54,705 bases of DNA from AG25 sp035604455 (lineage in GTDB: Bacteria > Gemmatimonadota > Gemmatimonadetes > Gemmatimonadales > GWC2-71-9): NCBI GenBank assembly GCA_035604455.1, contig DATNIM010000062.1, forward strand, positions 1-54,705, in the 5' to 3' direction. The notes under the pieces are model-generated. The model saw nothing but the letters and a program-made list of their open reading frames with translations, made no database searches and had not been told where the DNA came from. Positions 1 to 8,041 of the stretch are shown piece after piece. How positions within the stretch are numbered: the first letter of the stretch is position 1; the number at the start of each line of letters is the position of its first letter. The translations under genes and the position numbers were made by a program.

Positions 1-863
1 TGCAGCGCCGGGACTTCGAAGGCATTTTCGAGGCGATGACGGGCTTCCCCGTCACCATCCGACTGCTCGACCCGCCGCTGCACGAGTTTCTCCCGCACAC
101 GGCCGCCGAGATCGCCCGCCTCGCCAAGAGCATGAAGCTCCCGGTGTCGCGGCTCAAGCGTCTGGTGAGCTCGCTCGTCGAAGTGAACCCGATGCTTGGC
201 CACCGTGGCTGCCGGCTCGGCATCACCTTCCCCGAGATCACCGAGATGCAGGCACGGGCGATCTTCGAGGCGGCGTGCCGCGTCGTGGCCCGAGGCCGGC
301 AGGTCGTGGTCGAAGTCATGGTCCCGCTCGTCGCTCATGTGGAGGAGCTGCGACGGCAGGCTGAGCTCGTGCGACGCGTGGCCCAAGAAGTCTTCCACGC
401 CGAGGGAAGGGCTGTCCCGTATCGGGTGGGGACGATGATCGAGCTGCCCCGCGCCGCGCTGACCGCCGACGCACTCGCCAAGGAGGCCGAGTTCTTCTCG
501 TTCGGCACGAACGATCTGACGCAGACGACGTTCGGCTTGTCGCGCGACGACGCCGGGCGGTTCCTACCGTTCTACGTGGAGCACGGGATTCTCGCGCACG
601 ATCCCTTCCAGGTGCTCGATCAGGACGGCGTGGGCCAGCTGATCGCCATGGCAGTGCGCCTCGGGCGTGGGGCTCGGAGCGACCTCAAGGTGGGGATTTG
701 CGGCGAGGTCGGGGGCGAGCCGAGCTCGGTCAAGTTCTGCCACCGGAGCGGGCTGAACTACGTTTCATGCTCCCCGTTCCGGGTGCCCATCGCGCGGCTC
801 GCGGCGGCGCAAGCAGCGCTGGAAGAGGCTGGGGTGACGAACCGGACGCGCGCCACGGTCTAG
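1..863 (+). CDS. ppdK: Pyruvate, phosphate dikinase, C-terminal part (5' end outside window)
   Basis: The reading frame is open from the first bases of the window, so only the last ~287 residues are seen. They form the PEP/pyruvate-binding TIM barrel of the PEP-utilising enzyme family, which interconverts pyruvate + ATP + Pi with PEP + AMP + PPi in the cytoplasm. Recognisable segments are FGTNDLTQTTFGLSRDDAGR and, near the end, a GICGE motif with the catalytic Cys, then SCSPFRVPIARLAAAQAAL. The usual His of GICGEHGG is Val here (GICGEVGG). The gene ends normally with TAG. The next gene is on the opposite strand and the two stops overlap. Identification is firm; the His change may be neutral or a base error. 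Confidence 0.95.
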   Translation, partial: QRRDFEGIFEAMTGFPVTIRLLDPPLHEFLPHTAAEIARLAKSMKLPVSRLKRLVSSLVEVNPMLGHRGCRLGITFPEITEMQARAIFEAACRVVARGRQVVVEVMVPLVAHVEELRRQAELVRRVAQEVFHAEGRAVPYRVGTMIELPRAALTADALAKEAEFFSFGTNDLTQTTFGLSRDDAGRFLPFYVEHGILAHDPFQVLDQDGVGQLIAMAVRLGRGARSDLKVGICGEVGGEPSSVKFCHRSGLNYVSCSPFRVPIARLAAAQAALEEAGVTNRTRATV

Positions 864-1150
864 CGACACGCGAGGCGAGCTAGCCTCGTCAGGGACCGGA
901 CGTGGAGCGAGGATCGGCGCGCGGGCGAAGGATTCCGGCAGCCGGTCAGGCTCTCGAGGAACGCCACAATGTTGTTGATCCCGTCCGGGGACAGCTCGCG
1001 GGCCAGTTGGGCGCGGGCCATGGTCCGGACGCCTGAGCCATGAACGTCTGGAGAGACTGCGGGACACCCGAGCCCGATTGCCGCGACCGCGAAGTACAGC
1101 GACTTGACCAGCTTTCCGTCCCCGGGGAGGGAGCGAAGCGGGGAGCGCAT
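860..1150 (-). pseudogene. Remnant resembling the C-terminus of a di-haem cytochrome c peroxidase
   Basis: The frame starts at an ATG behind GGAGG and gives 96 residues. Only one stretch is recognisable: VRTMARAQLARELSPDG followed by INNIVAFLESLTG. This matches the last helix region of MauG/cytochrome c peroxidase family proteins. There is no CxxCH haem motif, and a peroxidase would be over 300 residues. The first 30 residues look like a signal peptide (KSLYFAVAAIGLG), so either a decayed gene was joined to a new start or a very small secreted protein exists. The TAG stop overlaps the ppdK stop on the other strand. I favour a decayed remnant. Confidence 0.4.
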
Positions 1151-1219
1151 GGGGCCCTCCTCAATCCACCCAATCATGAGGAGCTGGGGGATCTAACCGG
1201 CCGGGCCCGAGGTTCGGCT

Positions 1220-1633
1220 CTACACGGCGCAGCAGCCGCTTCTGCAGCACTCGGTGCCCAACGGACAATCGGCTACGCATACGAAGGGGCCGGTCGACGT
1301 GTTGTTGCTGAGATGTATCCAAGCAAGCAACGCCGCGGTGGCGCCGACGAACACAAGCTCCGCGGTGCGATCCGGTGATGGTTCGCTGACCCGAAGGACA
1401 GTTGCCTCCGAGAGCGGTAGGCGCTCCACCTGGCCGTTGACCACGCCGACGAGGCTGTCGCCCCTTACGCGCGCCGAATCGAAGACCACGGCGGTGTGAT
1501 CCGCCCGCGTCACCCAGACGCGGGTCGGCGGGTTGGGCGGGCTCAAGTCGGCTGGCTGCACGGTCTGGATCGCGGTGCAGGCGGCGAAAGCGAAAGGCGC
1601 GCAGACAAGAAGGAAGCGAAGAGCGGGGCGCAT
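1220..1633 (-). CDS. Short lipoprotein, paralogue A of a six-member local family
   Basis: A protein of 137 residues with a lipoprotein signal peptide and lipobox (FAFAAC, then T at +2), preceded by GGAGGA seven bases before ATG. The mature part follows the family pattern: a Pro-rich start (NPPTRVWV), beta-like strands, GDSLVG, then a hydrophobic helix (ELVFVGATAALLAWI) and a Cys-rich tail (CVADCPLGTECCRSGCCAV). It is the only member on the minus strand here; its closest local relative by eye is paralogue C at 2652. I infer export and anchoring to an envelope membrane. Function is unknown; no enzyme motif is visible. Confidence 0.8.
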   Translation of the reverse strand: MRPALRFLLVCAPFAFAACTAIQTVQPADLSPPNPPTRVWVTRADHTAVVFDSARVRGDSLVGVVNGQVERLPLSEATVLRVSEPSPDRTAELVFVGATAALLAWIHLSNNTSTGPFVCVADCPLGTECCRSGCCAV

Positions 1634-2235
1634 GGTGTCCTCCCGGGGCGCGAAGGCCCCTCTTCTCTACTCCTGTGACGTACACCCAGTTCCCGCGTAG
1701 TCGTTGACCTCAGCTTCCCTTCGCCCACTTTTCAATGGGTAGGTAGAACGGTCCGAGCCCTCGCTGAAGGCTCGCGGCCGTTCTTGGCGACTCCACGGCG
1801 CAGGTTGGCTAACGAGGCGCTCTTGGTATGGGTCCCCACACCCAATAGGTGTGGTTCAGGACCGCTAGTGAGTCGGCCCGTCGGCTTGTTCAGGCGGCGC
1901 AACGGGTTAGGGGGTGACTCCTAGATCATGGAAAAACGAGGGCGGAGCGTCCGAGCCTGCGACGCGCCGCCCACGGGCGTTGGAGCATAGGAGCACCTGC
2001 CAGGCTTCCCGCTCTTGCTGCTGTCGTGCGTTTACCTGCCTCTACACAATCGGTCCACTCGGTCGGTTGGCAAGAAGCGAAACGGTCTTGACTCCTCCGG
2101 GCACCCTCCCATGTTCAATGTGTATCAATTGTTTGGCCGGTCCTCGCTCGCCTTCGCTCTGACGCCCGCCGCCGACGCCACTTCGAATCGTTGAGCAGAG
2201 CCCGGTGTCTCTTCCGGAGAAGCGGGAGGTGCTCT
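1634..2235. other. About 600 bp without a convincing gene between two divergent lipoprotein genes
   Basis: Short open frames exist but none has both a good ribosome site and protein-like composition. The stretch must hold the promoters of the minus-strand gene ending at 1633 and the plus-strand gene starting at 2236. A perfect 7-bp inverted repeat with a 5-base loop (CCACACC 1836-1842, GGTGTGG 1848-1854) is the only clear structure. No T-run follows, so it is not a classical terminator. Confidence 0.5.
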
Positions 2236-2631
2236 ATGCGACTCGCCATCCTCGCGGCGGCGCTGCTTCCGGTCTGTGCCTGCACCAGGCAAACCGATGT
2301 CCCCGCACCCGCCAGCTACATCGCGACCAAACATCCCAAGGCAATCTGGGTCGCGAGCGCTACCGCAGCGGTCCGCGTCGACAACCCTCACGTCGACGGC
2401 GACACGATCCTCGGTGTGCAGGACGGGCGTCCGTTCACCGTACCTAGCTCCGATATGACCGTCGTATCCGTGCGACGCATCGACTGGGTGGCGACCGCCT
2501 TTGTTGCGGCGGGGACTGGGCTCGTCGTGTACGCCGTGGCGTCCGCGAACCATACGAGCGTAAGCCCTCACTGCCCCGTCCTTCTAGCTCCTACACCTGA
2601 AGGTTGTGAGCCGGTACCGGGTCTGCCTTAG
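2236..2631 (+). CDS. Short lipoprotein, paralogue B
   Basis: 131 residues. ATG follows GGGAGGT by five bases. The signal peptide MRLAILAAALLPVCAC ends in a lipobox Cys. The mature domain carries the family signature PAPASYIATKHPKAIWV, PHVDGDTILG, DGRPF and RRIDW, then a hydrophobic helix (FVAAGTGLVVYAVASA) and a tail with two Cys. It is nearly a copy of paralogue D at 4859, with long stretches of almost identical DNA such as CGTCGACGGCGACACGATC, so the two are a recent duplication. Twenty bases separate it from paralogue C, so they may be co-transcribed. Function unknown. Confidence 0.8.
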   Translation: MRLAILAAALLPVCACTRQTDVPAPASYIATKHPKAIWVASATAAVRVDNPHVDGDTILGVQDGRPFTVPSSDMTVVSVRRIDWVATAFVAAGTGLVVYAVASANHTSVSPHCPVLLAPTPEGCEPVPGLP

Positions 2632-2651
2632 GAGTCGGCGAGGAGGGTCCT

Positions 2652-3056
2652 ATGCGCTCCGTACGTCTTGCCCAGCGACTGTGGGCGTCGTTGGTAACCT
2701 GCCTGATCGTAACTGCTGCCTGTACTACGCTGCGTCCAGTGGACCCCGACGAACTCCGGGGCCCGAATCCGCCCGAGCGCGTGCGCGTCACGAAGACAGA
2801 CGACTCGACCGTGGTCCTGCGCGCCCCGAAGCTGGTCGGGGACACGTTAATCGGGACGGTGGACGGGGTGCGGCGAACGTTCCTGCTCGCACGCGGAACG
2901 GCGATTCAAGCCTGGGAGCCTGCGCCGGGTCGCACGGCCGCACTCGTGGGGGGTGGTGCAGGTGCGCTGGCCTTCATCGTTGTCGAGGCCATCAAGACCA
3001 AGGCACCGGCGCAGCCAGCATGTGGCGTCTGCTCGTCTTGCGGTTCATTCTGCTGA
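2652..3056 (+). CDS. Short lipoprotein, paralogue C
   Basis: 134 residues. The start is an ATG behind AGGAGGG. The lipobox reads IVTAAC-T. The mature domain has PVDPDELRGPNPPERVRVTK, then VVLRAPKLVGDTLIG, a hydrophobic stretch (ALVGGGAGALAFIVVEAI) and the compact Cys-rich end CGVCSSCGSFC. It shares the NPP.RV.V and GDTLIG features with paralogue A more than with B/D/E, suggesting two subgroups. It is probably in one transcript with the gene before it and the outer-membrane-type gene after it. No known function. Confidence 0.8.
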   Translation: MRSVRLAQRLWASLVTCLIVTAACTTLRPVDPDELRGPNPPERVRVTKTDDSTVVLRAPKLVGDTLIGTVDGVRRTFLLARGTAIQAWEPAPGRTAALVGGGAGALAFIVVEAIKTKAPAQPACGVCSSCGSFC

Positions 3057-3151
3057 CGAATCGCGGCGATGGACCGCTCGACACCTTCGGCGACGGGCGT
3101 GAGCGGTCTCCGGCGAAGCGCTGATAGCTGCACGAGGAAGGAGGCGCCTGT

Positions 3152-3804
3152 ATGTGGTCGATGGTGAAACTCACGTTGCTCCTCACGTTGACGACGGCGG
3201 CTGTCGCACCCCTCGCCTCGGGGCAGGCGCGGATTGAGGTCACGCCCTTTGCAGGTGCCTTTATGCCCAACGGTGATCTCGGTGGCTATGGGGGTACATT
3301 CGAGGGGGTCACCCCTGACGGAAGTCCGCTACCCTACGCTCTACGTCGGTGTGGGGGGCCCAGATCACCGCGTGGGTGGGGAAGCAAGTCGCCGTGGAGG
3401 TGGGGGCGGGGTATTCGCCGAGCGCCTCCATCGCGTTCGCCACCTACTACTTTCCCCTGACGTGTACGACGACAGGCGAATCGTCGACTCGACTCATGGT
3501 TGGGAGCGCCCGGCTCCTCGTCGCCCTCAGTCCGCCCACGGTCCGTCATCCGGTGCTTTACGTCAGTGCGAGCGTCGGCGTCGTCAGCTACAGCGGCCTT
3601 GAGTTCTCGGCTCGTGGCACCGAATGGGGACCCGACCTTGGCGTTGGTGTCCGCATGCCACTGACGGCCACAATGGCCCCTCGCGTGGAACTGGAAGACG
3701 TCGTCGAGCCCGCCTCCCCGACCGGGAGCAATCTGATCCTGTCGGTGACGCTGGGTGGCCGTCGCACGTCCGCCTCGGACGCATCGGGTGTGACCGATCC
3801 CTGA
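3152..3804 (+). pseudogene. Secreted outer-membrane beta-barrel-like protein split by a frameshift
   Basis: A strong AAGGAGG site precedes ATG 3152. The first frame gives a signal peptide (LTLLLTLTTAAVAPLASGQA) and a barrel-like start (RIEVTPFAGAFMPNGDLGG) up to about residue 65, then turns Arg/Pro-rich. From about 3349 another frame continues in the same style: ITAWVGKQVAVEVGAGYSP, then VLYVSASVGVVSYSGLEF and DLGVGVRMPLTA, ending at 3804. Joined, the product would be ~216 residues, typical of small outer-membrane barrel proteins. The frame break lies near a G6 run (GTGGGGGGCCC) at about 3350-3360, so an assembly or sequencing indel is as likely as true decay. Confidence 0.6.
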
Positions 3805-3819
3805 GGTGGAGGGCGATTC

Positions 3820-4737
3820 ATGCGCGGTGCGATCTTGGGCGCTCCTCTGGCATTCATGGGCTTGGCAGCGGCCGTCGCGTTCAACGCGGTGGCGTGTTCC
3901 GGTAGTACGATGCTGGTTTGTTCCTGCGCGACAAAGCAGAATGCCGCGGACGTCTCTGAAGGAATATCGCTGGACGTCGAAGGCGAGGTCTCAGACGCCG
4001 CATCCACGGGTGGCGTCGCGACCTACACCGACGCCCCGGCGGTCGGGAACCTTGGCCTCACGGTCCCGCTATGTACGATCACGCGGGCCCCGAGCTCGCC
4101 GACGGATACGGATGGCGATGGCGTCCCGGACTCCGTGAGCCTCACCATCAACGGTTGCGTTTTGACCTACCCCGGCGCGGGCGGCGCGTTCGCCGAAACC
4201 GATACCCTGCTGGGCACGATCATCGTCAAGGATCCCACGCCCACGACCGCCGATCACAACGTGGAGCGGACCTATCAGCAGGTCTCCCGCATTCGGGAGC
4301 GCGTCGGTTCGTCCACGGTGGCGCGGTCGACCGAGATGTGGACCGGGACTCGGGTGATGACGCGCGACTCAAGTTCCCTCATGCAGGTCGAAACGGGGTT
4401 CATCACGCAGTTCGGGCTGCCGGACGGGAGCACGCCGACTCACAAGCGGACCTGGACGTCCAAGTTCACGGCGGACACAGCAGGGTCCATCAAGGCGGAC
4501 AAGCCGCTTCCGAGCGGCACGTGGAGCATCACGGGCACGGGGACTTGGACGATCGGGCCGAGCACATACAACGTGACCGTCAGCACCACCGTCCCCCTGC
4601 ACTACAACGCAGGCTGCACGGCGACGCCGCCGTTTGACAGCGGCGTGTTGAAGGTCGCGATGACCCAGGGGACCGGCACCGGCACCGTGACGATCACGTT
4701 TACGCCCTGCGGAACGGCCATAGGCTACAACAGCTAA
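3820..4737 (+). CDS. Putative secreted lipoprotein with a DxDxDG calcium-type motif
   Basis: 305 residues starting at ATG 3820 behind GGTGGAGGG. The N-terminus is a long signal peptide ending AFNAVAC-SGS, a plausible lipobox. The mature protein is rich in Thr, Ser and Gly, with predicted beta structure and one DTDGDGVPD stretch (about residues 92-100) like thrombospondin type 3 or EF-hand calcium loops. Cys residues at both ends could form disulfides. No enzyme motif is visible. It sits inside the lipoprotein cluster, 16 bases after the barrel-like gene, and may share its transcript. Probably a structural or surface protein; function unknown. Confidence 0.7.
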   Translation: MRGAILGAPLAFMGLAAAVAFNAVACSGSTMLVCSCATKQNAADVSEGISLDVEGEVSDAASTGGVATYTDAPAVGNLGLTVPLCTITRAPSSPTDTDGDGVPDSVSLTINGCVLTYPGAGGAFAETDTLLGTIIVKDPTPTTADHNVERTYQQVSRIRERVGSSTVARSTEMWTGTRVMTRDSSSLMQVETGFITQFGLPDGSTPTHKRTWTSKFTADTAGSIKADKPLPSGTWSITGTGTWTIGPSTYNVTVSTTVPLHYNAGCTATPPFDSGVLKVAMTQGTGTGTVTITFTPCGTAIGYNS

Positions 4738-4858
4738 ACCGACCCACTGTCTGGACGAAGACCCCGGCGCGCAACCAAGCCGGGCGGCTTGAGAGCGAGC
4801 TGCTGCTCATCCAGCAACGCCACACGCTTCGGCGTATCATCTAATAGGGAGGTTGCCT

Positions 4859-5248
4859 ATGAGGGTGCCCATCCTCGCGGCGTGGGTTCTGAGCGCGGCC
4901 GCCTGCACGACGCAGAGCGACATCCCTGCGCCCGCCAGTTACATCGCGACCAACCATCCCAAGGCGATCTGGGTCGAGAACCCGACTACGGCGGTCCGGG
5001 TCGACTACCCTCACGTCGACGGCGACACGATCCGCGGTGTGCAAGACGGGCGTCCGTTCGCCATGCGCGTGTCCGACATGACCGTCGTGTCCGTGCGACG
5101 CATCGACTGGATCCCGACCGCCCTGATGGCGGCGGGGACTGGGCTCGCCCTGTACGCCGTGGTGTCCGCGGCCCAGCCGAAGCCGTGCTACCCCATACCG
5201 TGCCCCCTCCTCCGCCCCTTCTCCTACCAAACGTGCAGCTGCTCTTGA
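4859..5248 (+). CDS. Short lipoprotein, paralogue D
   Basis: 129 residues. ATG 4859 is chosen because GGGAGG lies six bases upstream; a TTG two codons earlier is also in frame. Signal peptide MRVPILAAWVLSAAAC, then the family domain (PAPASYIATNHPKAIWV, PHVDGDTIRG, VSVRRIDW), a hydrophobic helix (ALMAAGTGLALYAVVSA) and a tail with four Cys (CYPIPC, CSC). It is almost identical to paralogue B through the mature domain, while the tails after the hydrophobic helix are unrelated. The conserved domain and the tail therefore evolve separately. Function unknown. Confidence 0.8.
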   Translation: MRVPILAAWVLSAAACTTQSDIPAPASYIATNHPKAIWVENPTTAVRVDYPHVDGDTIRGVQDGRPFAMRVSDMTVVSVRRIDWIPTALMAAGTGLALYAVVSAAQPKPCYPIPCPLLRPFSYQTCSCS

Positions 5249-5452
5249 CGACACAGGCCCCCGAGACCGTGAACATGGCCGGGGAGGGGCCCGGGATACG
5301 CGTCAGCACGTCGGGAAGGACCTCGGCCCGGTAGCGATTGATTACCGCCGGGCCGGCGGGCGGCGGCCCGCTAGTCGAGACGCACGAGCCGAGGGGTGTC
5401 TCCGACTCTCGCTGGCCCTCGTTCGCGCGTAGGTTTCAGAAGGAGGTGGCCC

Positions 5453-5851
5453 ATGCGAATCGTGATTCTCGCAGCATCGCTCCTCACCGCCGCTGCCTGC
5501 ACTATGCGGACTGACGTGCCCGCACCCAGCACCTACATTGCCGCCAACCACCCGAGCGCCATCTGGGTCGAGACCCAATACCCGACGGTGCGCCTGGAGC
5601 ACCCCGACGTAGTCGGCGATTCGATCGTTGGCACGCGCGATGGTCGGCCCTTCAGCGTCGCGCTCTCGGGGGTAACGGGCGCGACCGTGCGGCAAATCGA
5701 CTGGCCGGCGACGGACGCGCTCATAGCGATGGGTGCCGCGGCCACGCTGTTTTTTGTTGTCGTCCCTGCTCTCAAGTCACACGCTGCCAATTCAGAGGTG
5801 CCGTGCCCGGGCCCGTGCATCCCAGGCCAGATTTCCTGCTGCCCCATATAA
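5453..5851 (+). CDS. Short lipoprotein, paralogue E
   Basis: 132 residues. AGGAGG stands six bases before ATG 5453. The lipobox is LLTAAAC-T. The mature domain has PAPSTYIAANHPSAIWV, PDVVGDSIVG, DGRPFSV and RQIDW. A hydrophobic segment (ALIAMGAAATLFFVVVPAL) follows, then a tail ending CPGPCIPGQISCCPI. It groups with B and D but is clearly diverged, so it is an older copy. It appears to be its own transcription unit, about 200 bp from D. Function unknown. Confidence 0.8.
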   Translation: MRIVILAASLLTAAACTMRTDVPAPSTYIAANHPSAIWVETQYPTVRLEHPDVVGDSIVGTRDGRPFSVALSGVTGATVRQIDWPATDALIAMGAAATLFFVVVPALKSHAANSEVPCPGPCIPGQISCCPI

Positions 5852-5865
5852 ACGATCCCCCAATC

Positions 5866-6118
5866 CCTAACCGTGTCGACGAAGGCGCACAGCCGGTGAT
5901 AGGCACAGGGCCCGCCGTCGGGGTGGAAGCCGAGGATGACGCAGCCCTCCTCGAGGCTCGGCCCCTCGCCGCAGAAAGATGCAGCGCTGCTCGATCACGG
6001 CTCGCCCCGCGCCCGCTTCGCCAGCTCGGTGAGCGCCGCGCGCCCCTCCGAATCGTCAATGCCACGCGGCGGCAGCAGCCGGGCCCGGTTTGGTGCTGGC
6101 TTCGCTGAAGCCCCTCGA
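5866..6118 (-). pseudogene. Remnants of two overlapping small genes, the second a frameshifted zinc-ribbon protein
   Basis: Reading leftwards, one frame ends with GIDDSEGRAALTELAKRAR and GEP at a TGA (5995-5997). This overlaps a GTG (5998) by four bases, the normal operon style here. The GTG frame reads VIEQRCIF and would continue CGEGPSLEEGCVILGFHPDG, then GPCAYHRLCAFVDT, if one base were removed from ATCTTTCTGCGG. The spacing CxxC, C, C, H, C is that of a zinc ribbon. The 1-base insertion destroys it, and its 3' end runs into paralogue E on the other strand. The paired small-gene style recalls phage or integrative-element cargo, but I do not recognise the family. Confidence 0.4.
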
Positions 6119-6177
6119 ATTGGACATCGCAACCACCGCGACGCCAAAGGCGCAGTACCTCCACGCAGCTGGGACCT

Positions 6178-6591
6178 TCACGGCCTCGTCGAGACGTTCG
6201 TTCTCGTCGAGACGTTTGTTACCGCAGCTAGGACTTCGGCGACGGTGATGAGGCCCCAGAGCACGTTGCGGGCCCTGCTCGGCAAAGCTCCCCCAACCGC
6301 CAGATTCGCGATGGCTCCAAGCGCGAAGACGGCGTTGACGCGACCGATCGTTGGGTGCGATCCTAGGAATGGGTTGATCTCGACGCCTTGAACGCCGGGT
6401 CGCTGAGAAAGACGCACATTCTGTAGTGTCGTCAGCCAGTCGCTACCAATCGCCGCTGTCGAGACTGCGGCCATCACAACGTTTAAGCGCGTAATGTGGC
6501 GACTCGAAGTCGTGTCGCCAGACGTTGCTTGCGACATCAACGACGTCGTGACGAGCAAGAGTACCGCAGTCCAAAGGGCCACGGTCTCCAT
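6178..6591 (-). CDS. Small inner-membrane protein of unknown function
   Basis: About 137 residues from ATG 6591 (METVALWTAVLLLVTTSLMS); a longer version would start at 6651. It has a cleavable or anchoring N-terminal helix, then hydrophobic segments LNVVMAAVSTAAIGSDWL, VNAVFALGAIANLAVGGAL and VLWGLITVAEVLAAVTNV. A VEINPFLGSHPT stretch lies between them. The arrangement resembles small DUF5658-like membrane proteins, but I cannot confirm this. The last residues are a duplicated NVSTR unit from an 18-bp tandem repeat. It sits between decayed genes and the hicBA pair in the accessory region. Confidence 0.55.
   Translation of the reverse strand: METVALWTAVLLLVTTSLMSQATSGDTTSSRHITRLNVVMAAVSTAAIGSDWLTTLQNVRLSQRPGVQGVEINPFLGSHPTIGRVNAVFALGAIANLAVGGALPSRARNVLWGLITVAEVLAAVTNVSTRTNVSTRP
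6185..6220. repeat. 18-bp tandem repeat, two copies
   Basis: CTCGTCGAGACGTTCGTT (6185-6202) is followed directly by the same 18 bases with one change (C to T) at 6203-6220. It lies at the 3' end of the small membrane protein gene and adds an in-frame repeat of NVSTR at its C-terminus. Confidence 0.85.
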
Positions 6592-6730
6592 CCCGGCCAA
6601 GGGTGAGCTCTTCGACCGACAGCGTGTGGACTTCTCGTTCGAGCGTCTCAACCTTGGTCATCGGGTCGGATGCGTTCGGGGTCGTGAACGGCGAGCATGT
6701 CGGTGGTGGAACGCGGGACTGGGCGGTTGC

Positions 6731-6922
6731 TCAGGCGCCGATCTCTGGTATCGACAAACCGCGACAGATCTTGCGGGCAAGAGCCTCCACGATCTCGGTG
6801 TGGCGCGGGACAGCCTCGACCGCCCCCGTGCGTGGGTTGCACCAAAGGGAGTGGGATCGTCCCTCGCGCTTCAAGTAACAGCCACGGGCACGCAGCCACC
6901 TCAGCAGGGTGCCGCGCTTCAC
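6731..6922 (-). CDS. hicA: HicA-type toxin (mRNA interferase)
   Basis: 63 residues, the usual size of HicA. It has a double-stranded-RNA-binding-like fold signature: LLRWLRARGCYLKREGRSH, where the His of GRSH is the expected catalytic residue, then VEAVPRHTEIVEALARKICR. HicA toxins cleave mRNA and tmRNA in the cytoplasm and are neutralised by HicB. The start is a GTG overlapping the hicB stop by four bases (GTGA), so the two are translationally coupled, with the antitoxin gene first. The catalytic His is present, so the toxin looks intact. The pair lies in the accessory region about 500 bp from a broken tRNA-Lys gene. Confidence 0.85.
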   Translation of the reverse strand: MKRGTLLRWLRARGCYLKREGRSHSLWCNPRTGAVEAVPRHTEIVEALARKICRGLSIPEIGA

Positions 6923-7134
6923 TCGATCGTGACGGTGTCGCGCAGCGCGTCGGGGGGCACGCCGCGCAGGGCATCCTCCCGGCGATCCTCAAGGATCAGG
7001 GCGATGGCCTCGGCGAGATTGTGGCGTGCTTCGTCCTTCGTCCGGCCCTGCCCGTTCGCACCTGGGATTTCGGGGCTATAAGCGACGTACCACTCACCGT
7101 CATGTTCGATAATGGCAGTGAACTCATTGTGCAT
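6919..7134 (-). CDS. hicB: HicB-type antitoxin
   Basis: 71 residues from ATG 7134 behind GAGGG. The sequence FTAIIEHDGEWYVAYSPEIP followed by GANGQGRTKDEARHNLAEAI is the HicB/UPF0150 partial RNase H-like fold that binds and inhibits HicA. It is a short HicB with no obvious C-terminal DNA-binding domain (it ends LRDTVTIE), so autoregulation may be weak or need HicA. It is co-transcribed with hicA, which it overlaps by four bases. Confidence 0.85.
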   Translation of the reverse strand: MHNEFTAIIEHDGEWYVAYSPEIPGANGQGRTKDEARHNLAEAIALILEDRREDALRGVPPDALRDTVTIE

Positions 7135-7634
7135 TTGACCCTCGTCAGTGACCGGACTTGAAAGGTACACCGCGGATGCGACGGCGACCAAAAGGGCCGG
7201 TCGGCCGTACCTGCTCCACACCCCACATGGTGGTGGACGTGCGGCGCATTTGGATTCGGATACGTTCGGGGCCCTGAATGCCAACTTTTCGGCAGTGAAA
7301 CGCGGCACATCGCTGCGGTCTATCGAAAAGAGTGTGACGTGGCATCACAATCTTCGCTGCTGTCCGTTCTGCTCTCCAGGCGCGTGCCTTTCGCTACTCT
7401 ACCAGACTCCTCCTCCGTTGACGAAAGGACGCTTGGCCGGAGTGTTTGCTGCGGGATCACGGGAGCCGACAGGGGCTGCGCTCGTGTGGGCAAAAATGCG
7501 GGCAGTTTACGCGGCACTCGCGCGGACGTCCGCGGACGCAGCCGGACACAACGTGGCGAGAAGTCCAAATCACAGCAGACGTTGCGGGATAAACAGGGAC
7601 CCGGGCGAACCTCGCAGGACAAGCACGAAGCTCG
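7135..7634. other. About 500 bp without a recognisable gene between hicB and the tRNA-Lys fragment
   Basis: Several overlapping open frames exist on both strands, but none has a good start site or recognisable domain. The frame at 7320-7622 (minus) is Arg/Ser/Pro-rich and looks like chance. The sequence joining the tRNA fragment (7599-7634) is discussed with that feature. This could be decayed mobile-element DNA. Confidence 0.4.
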
Positions 7635-7672
<38 letters not shown>

Positions 7673-8041
7673 GGACTATGCTGCGCTTGAACTTAGCTCG
7701 CCGCTTTGTTCAGCGGCACCGGTCGCGCGGAAATGGTCGGAGGGCTCTGTCTCTGTCTCGCGGGGACACGCCTTGCTTTTGAATAGTTCCGCCACTGCCA
7801 TCGCGGGTTCCGGGCGAGTCACAATCGCATCCACGGTCACTCCGGAGGAGTTGTTCCCAGGCCTGCGGCCATCGCGAGTGTGACCGAGGTGGGAACGGGG
7901 CGACGACCCTGCGCCGCCCAGAGCGCGAAACGCAGACGCGTTTGAAACGTGCCCTCCCGGCGGGGGCGTTGGGGCGTACCTTATAGATGCCGTACGCGCT
8001 TTGCGACGTCCCTATGTGCACCAGCGCTAAAAGGAGACGTG

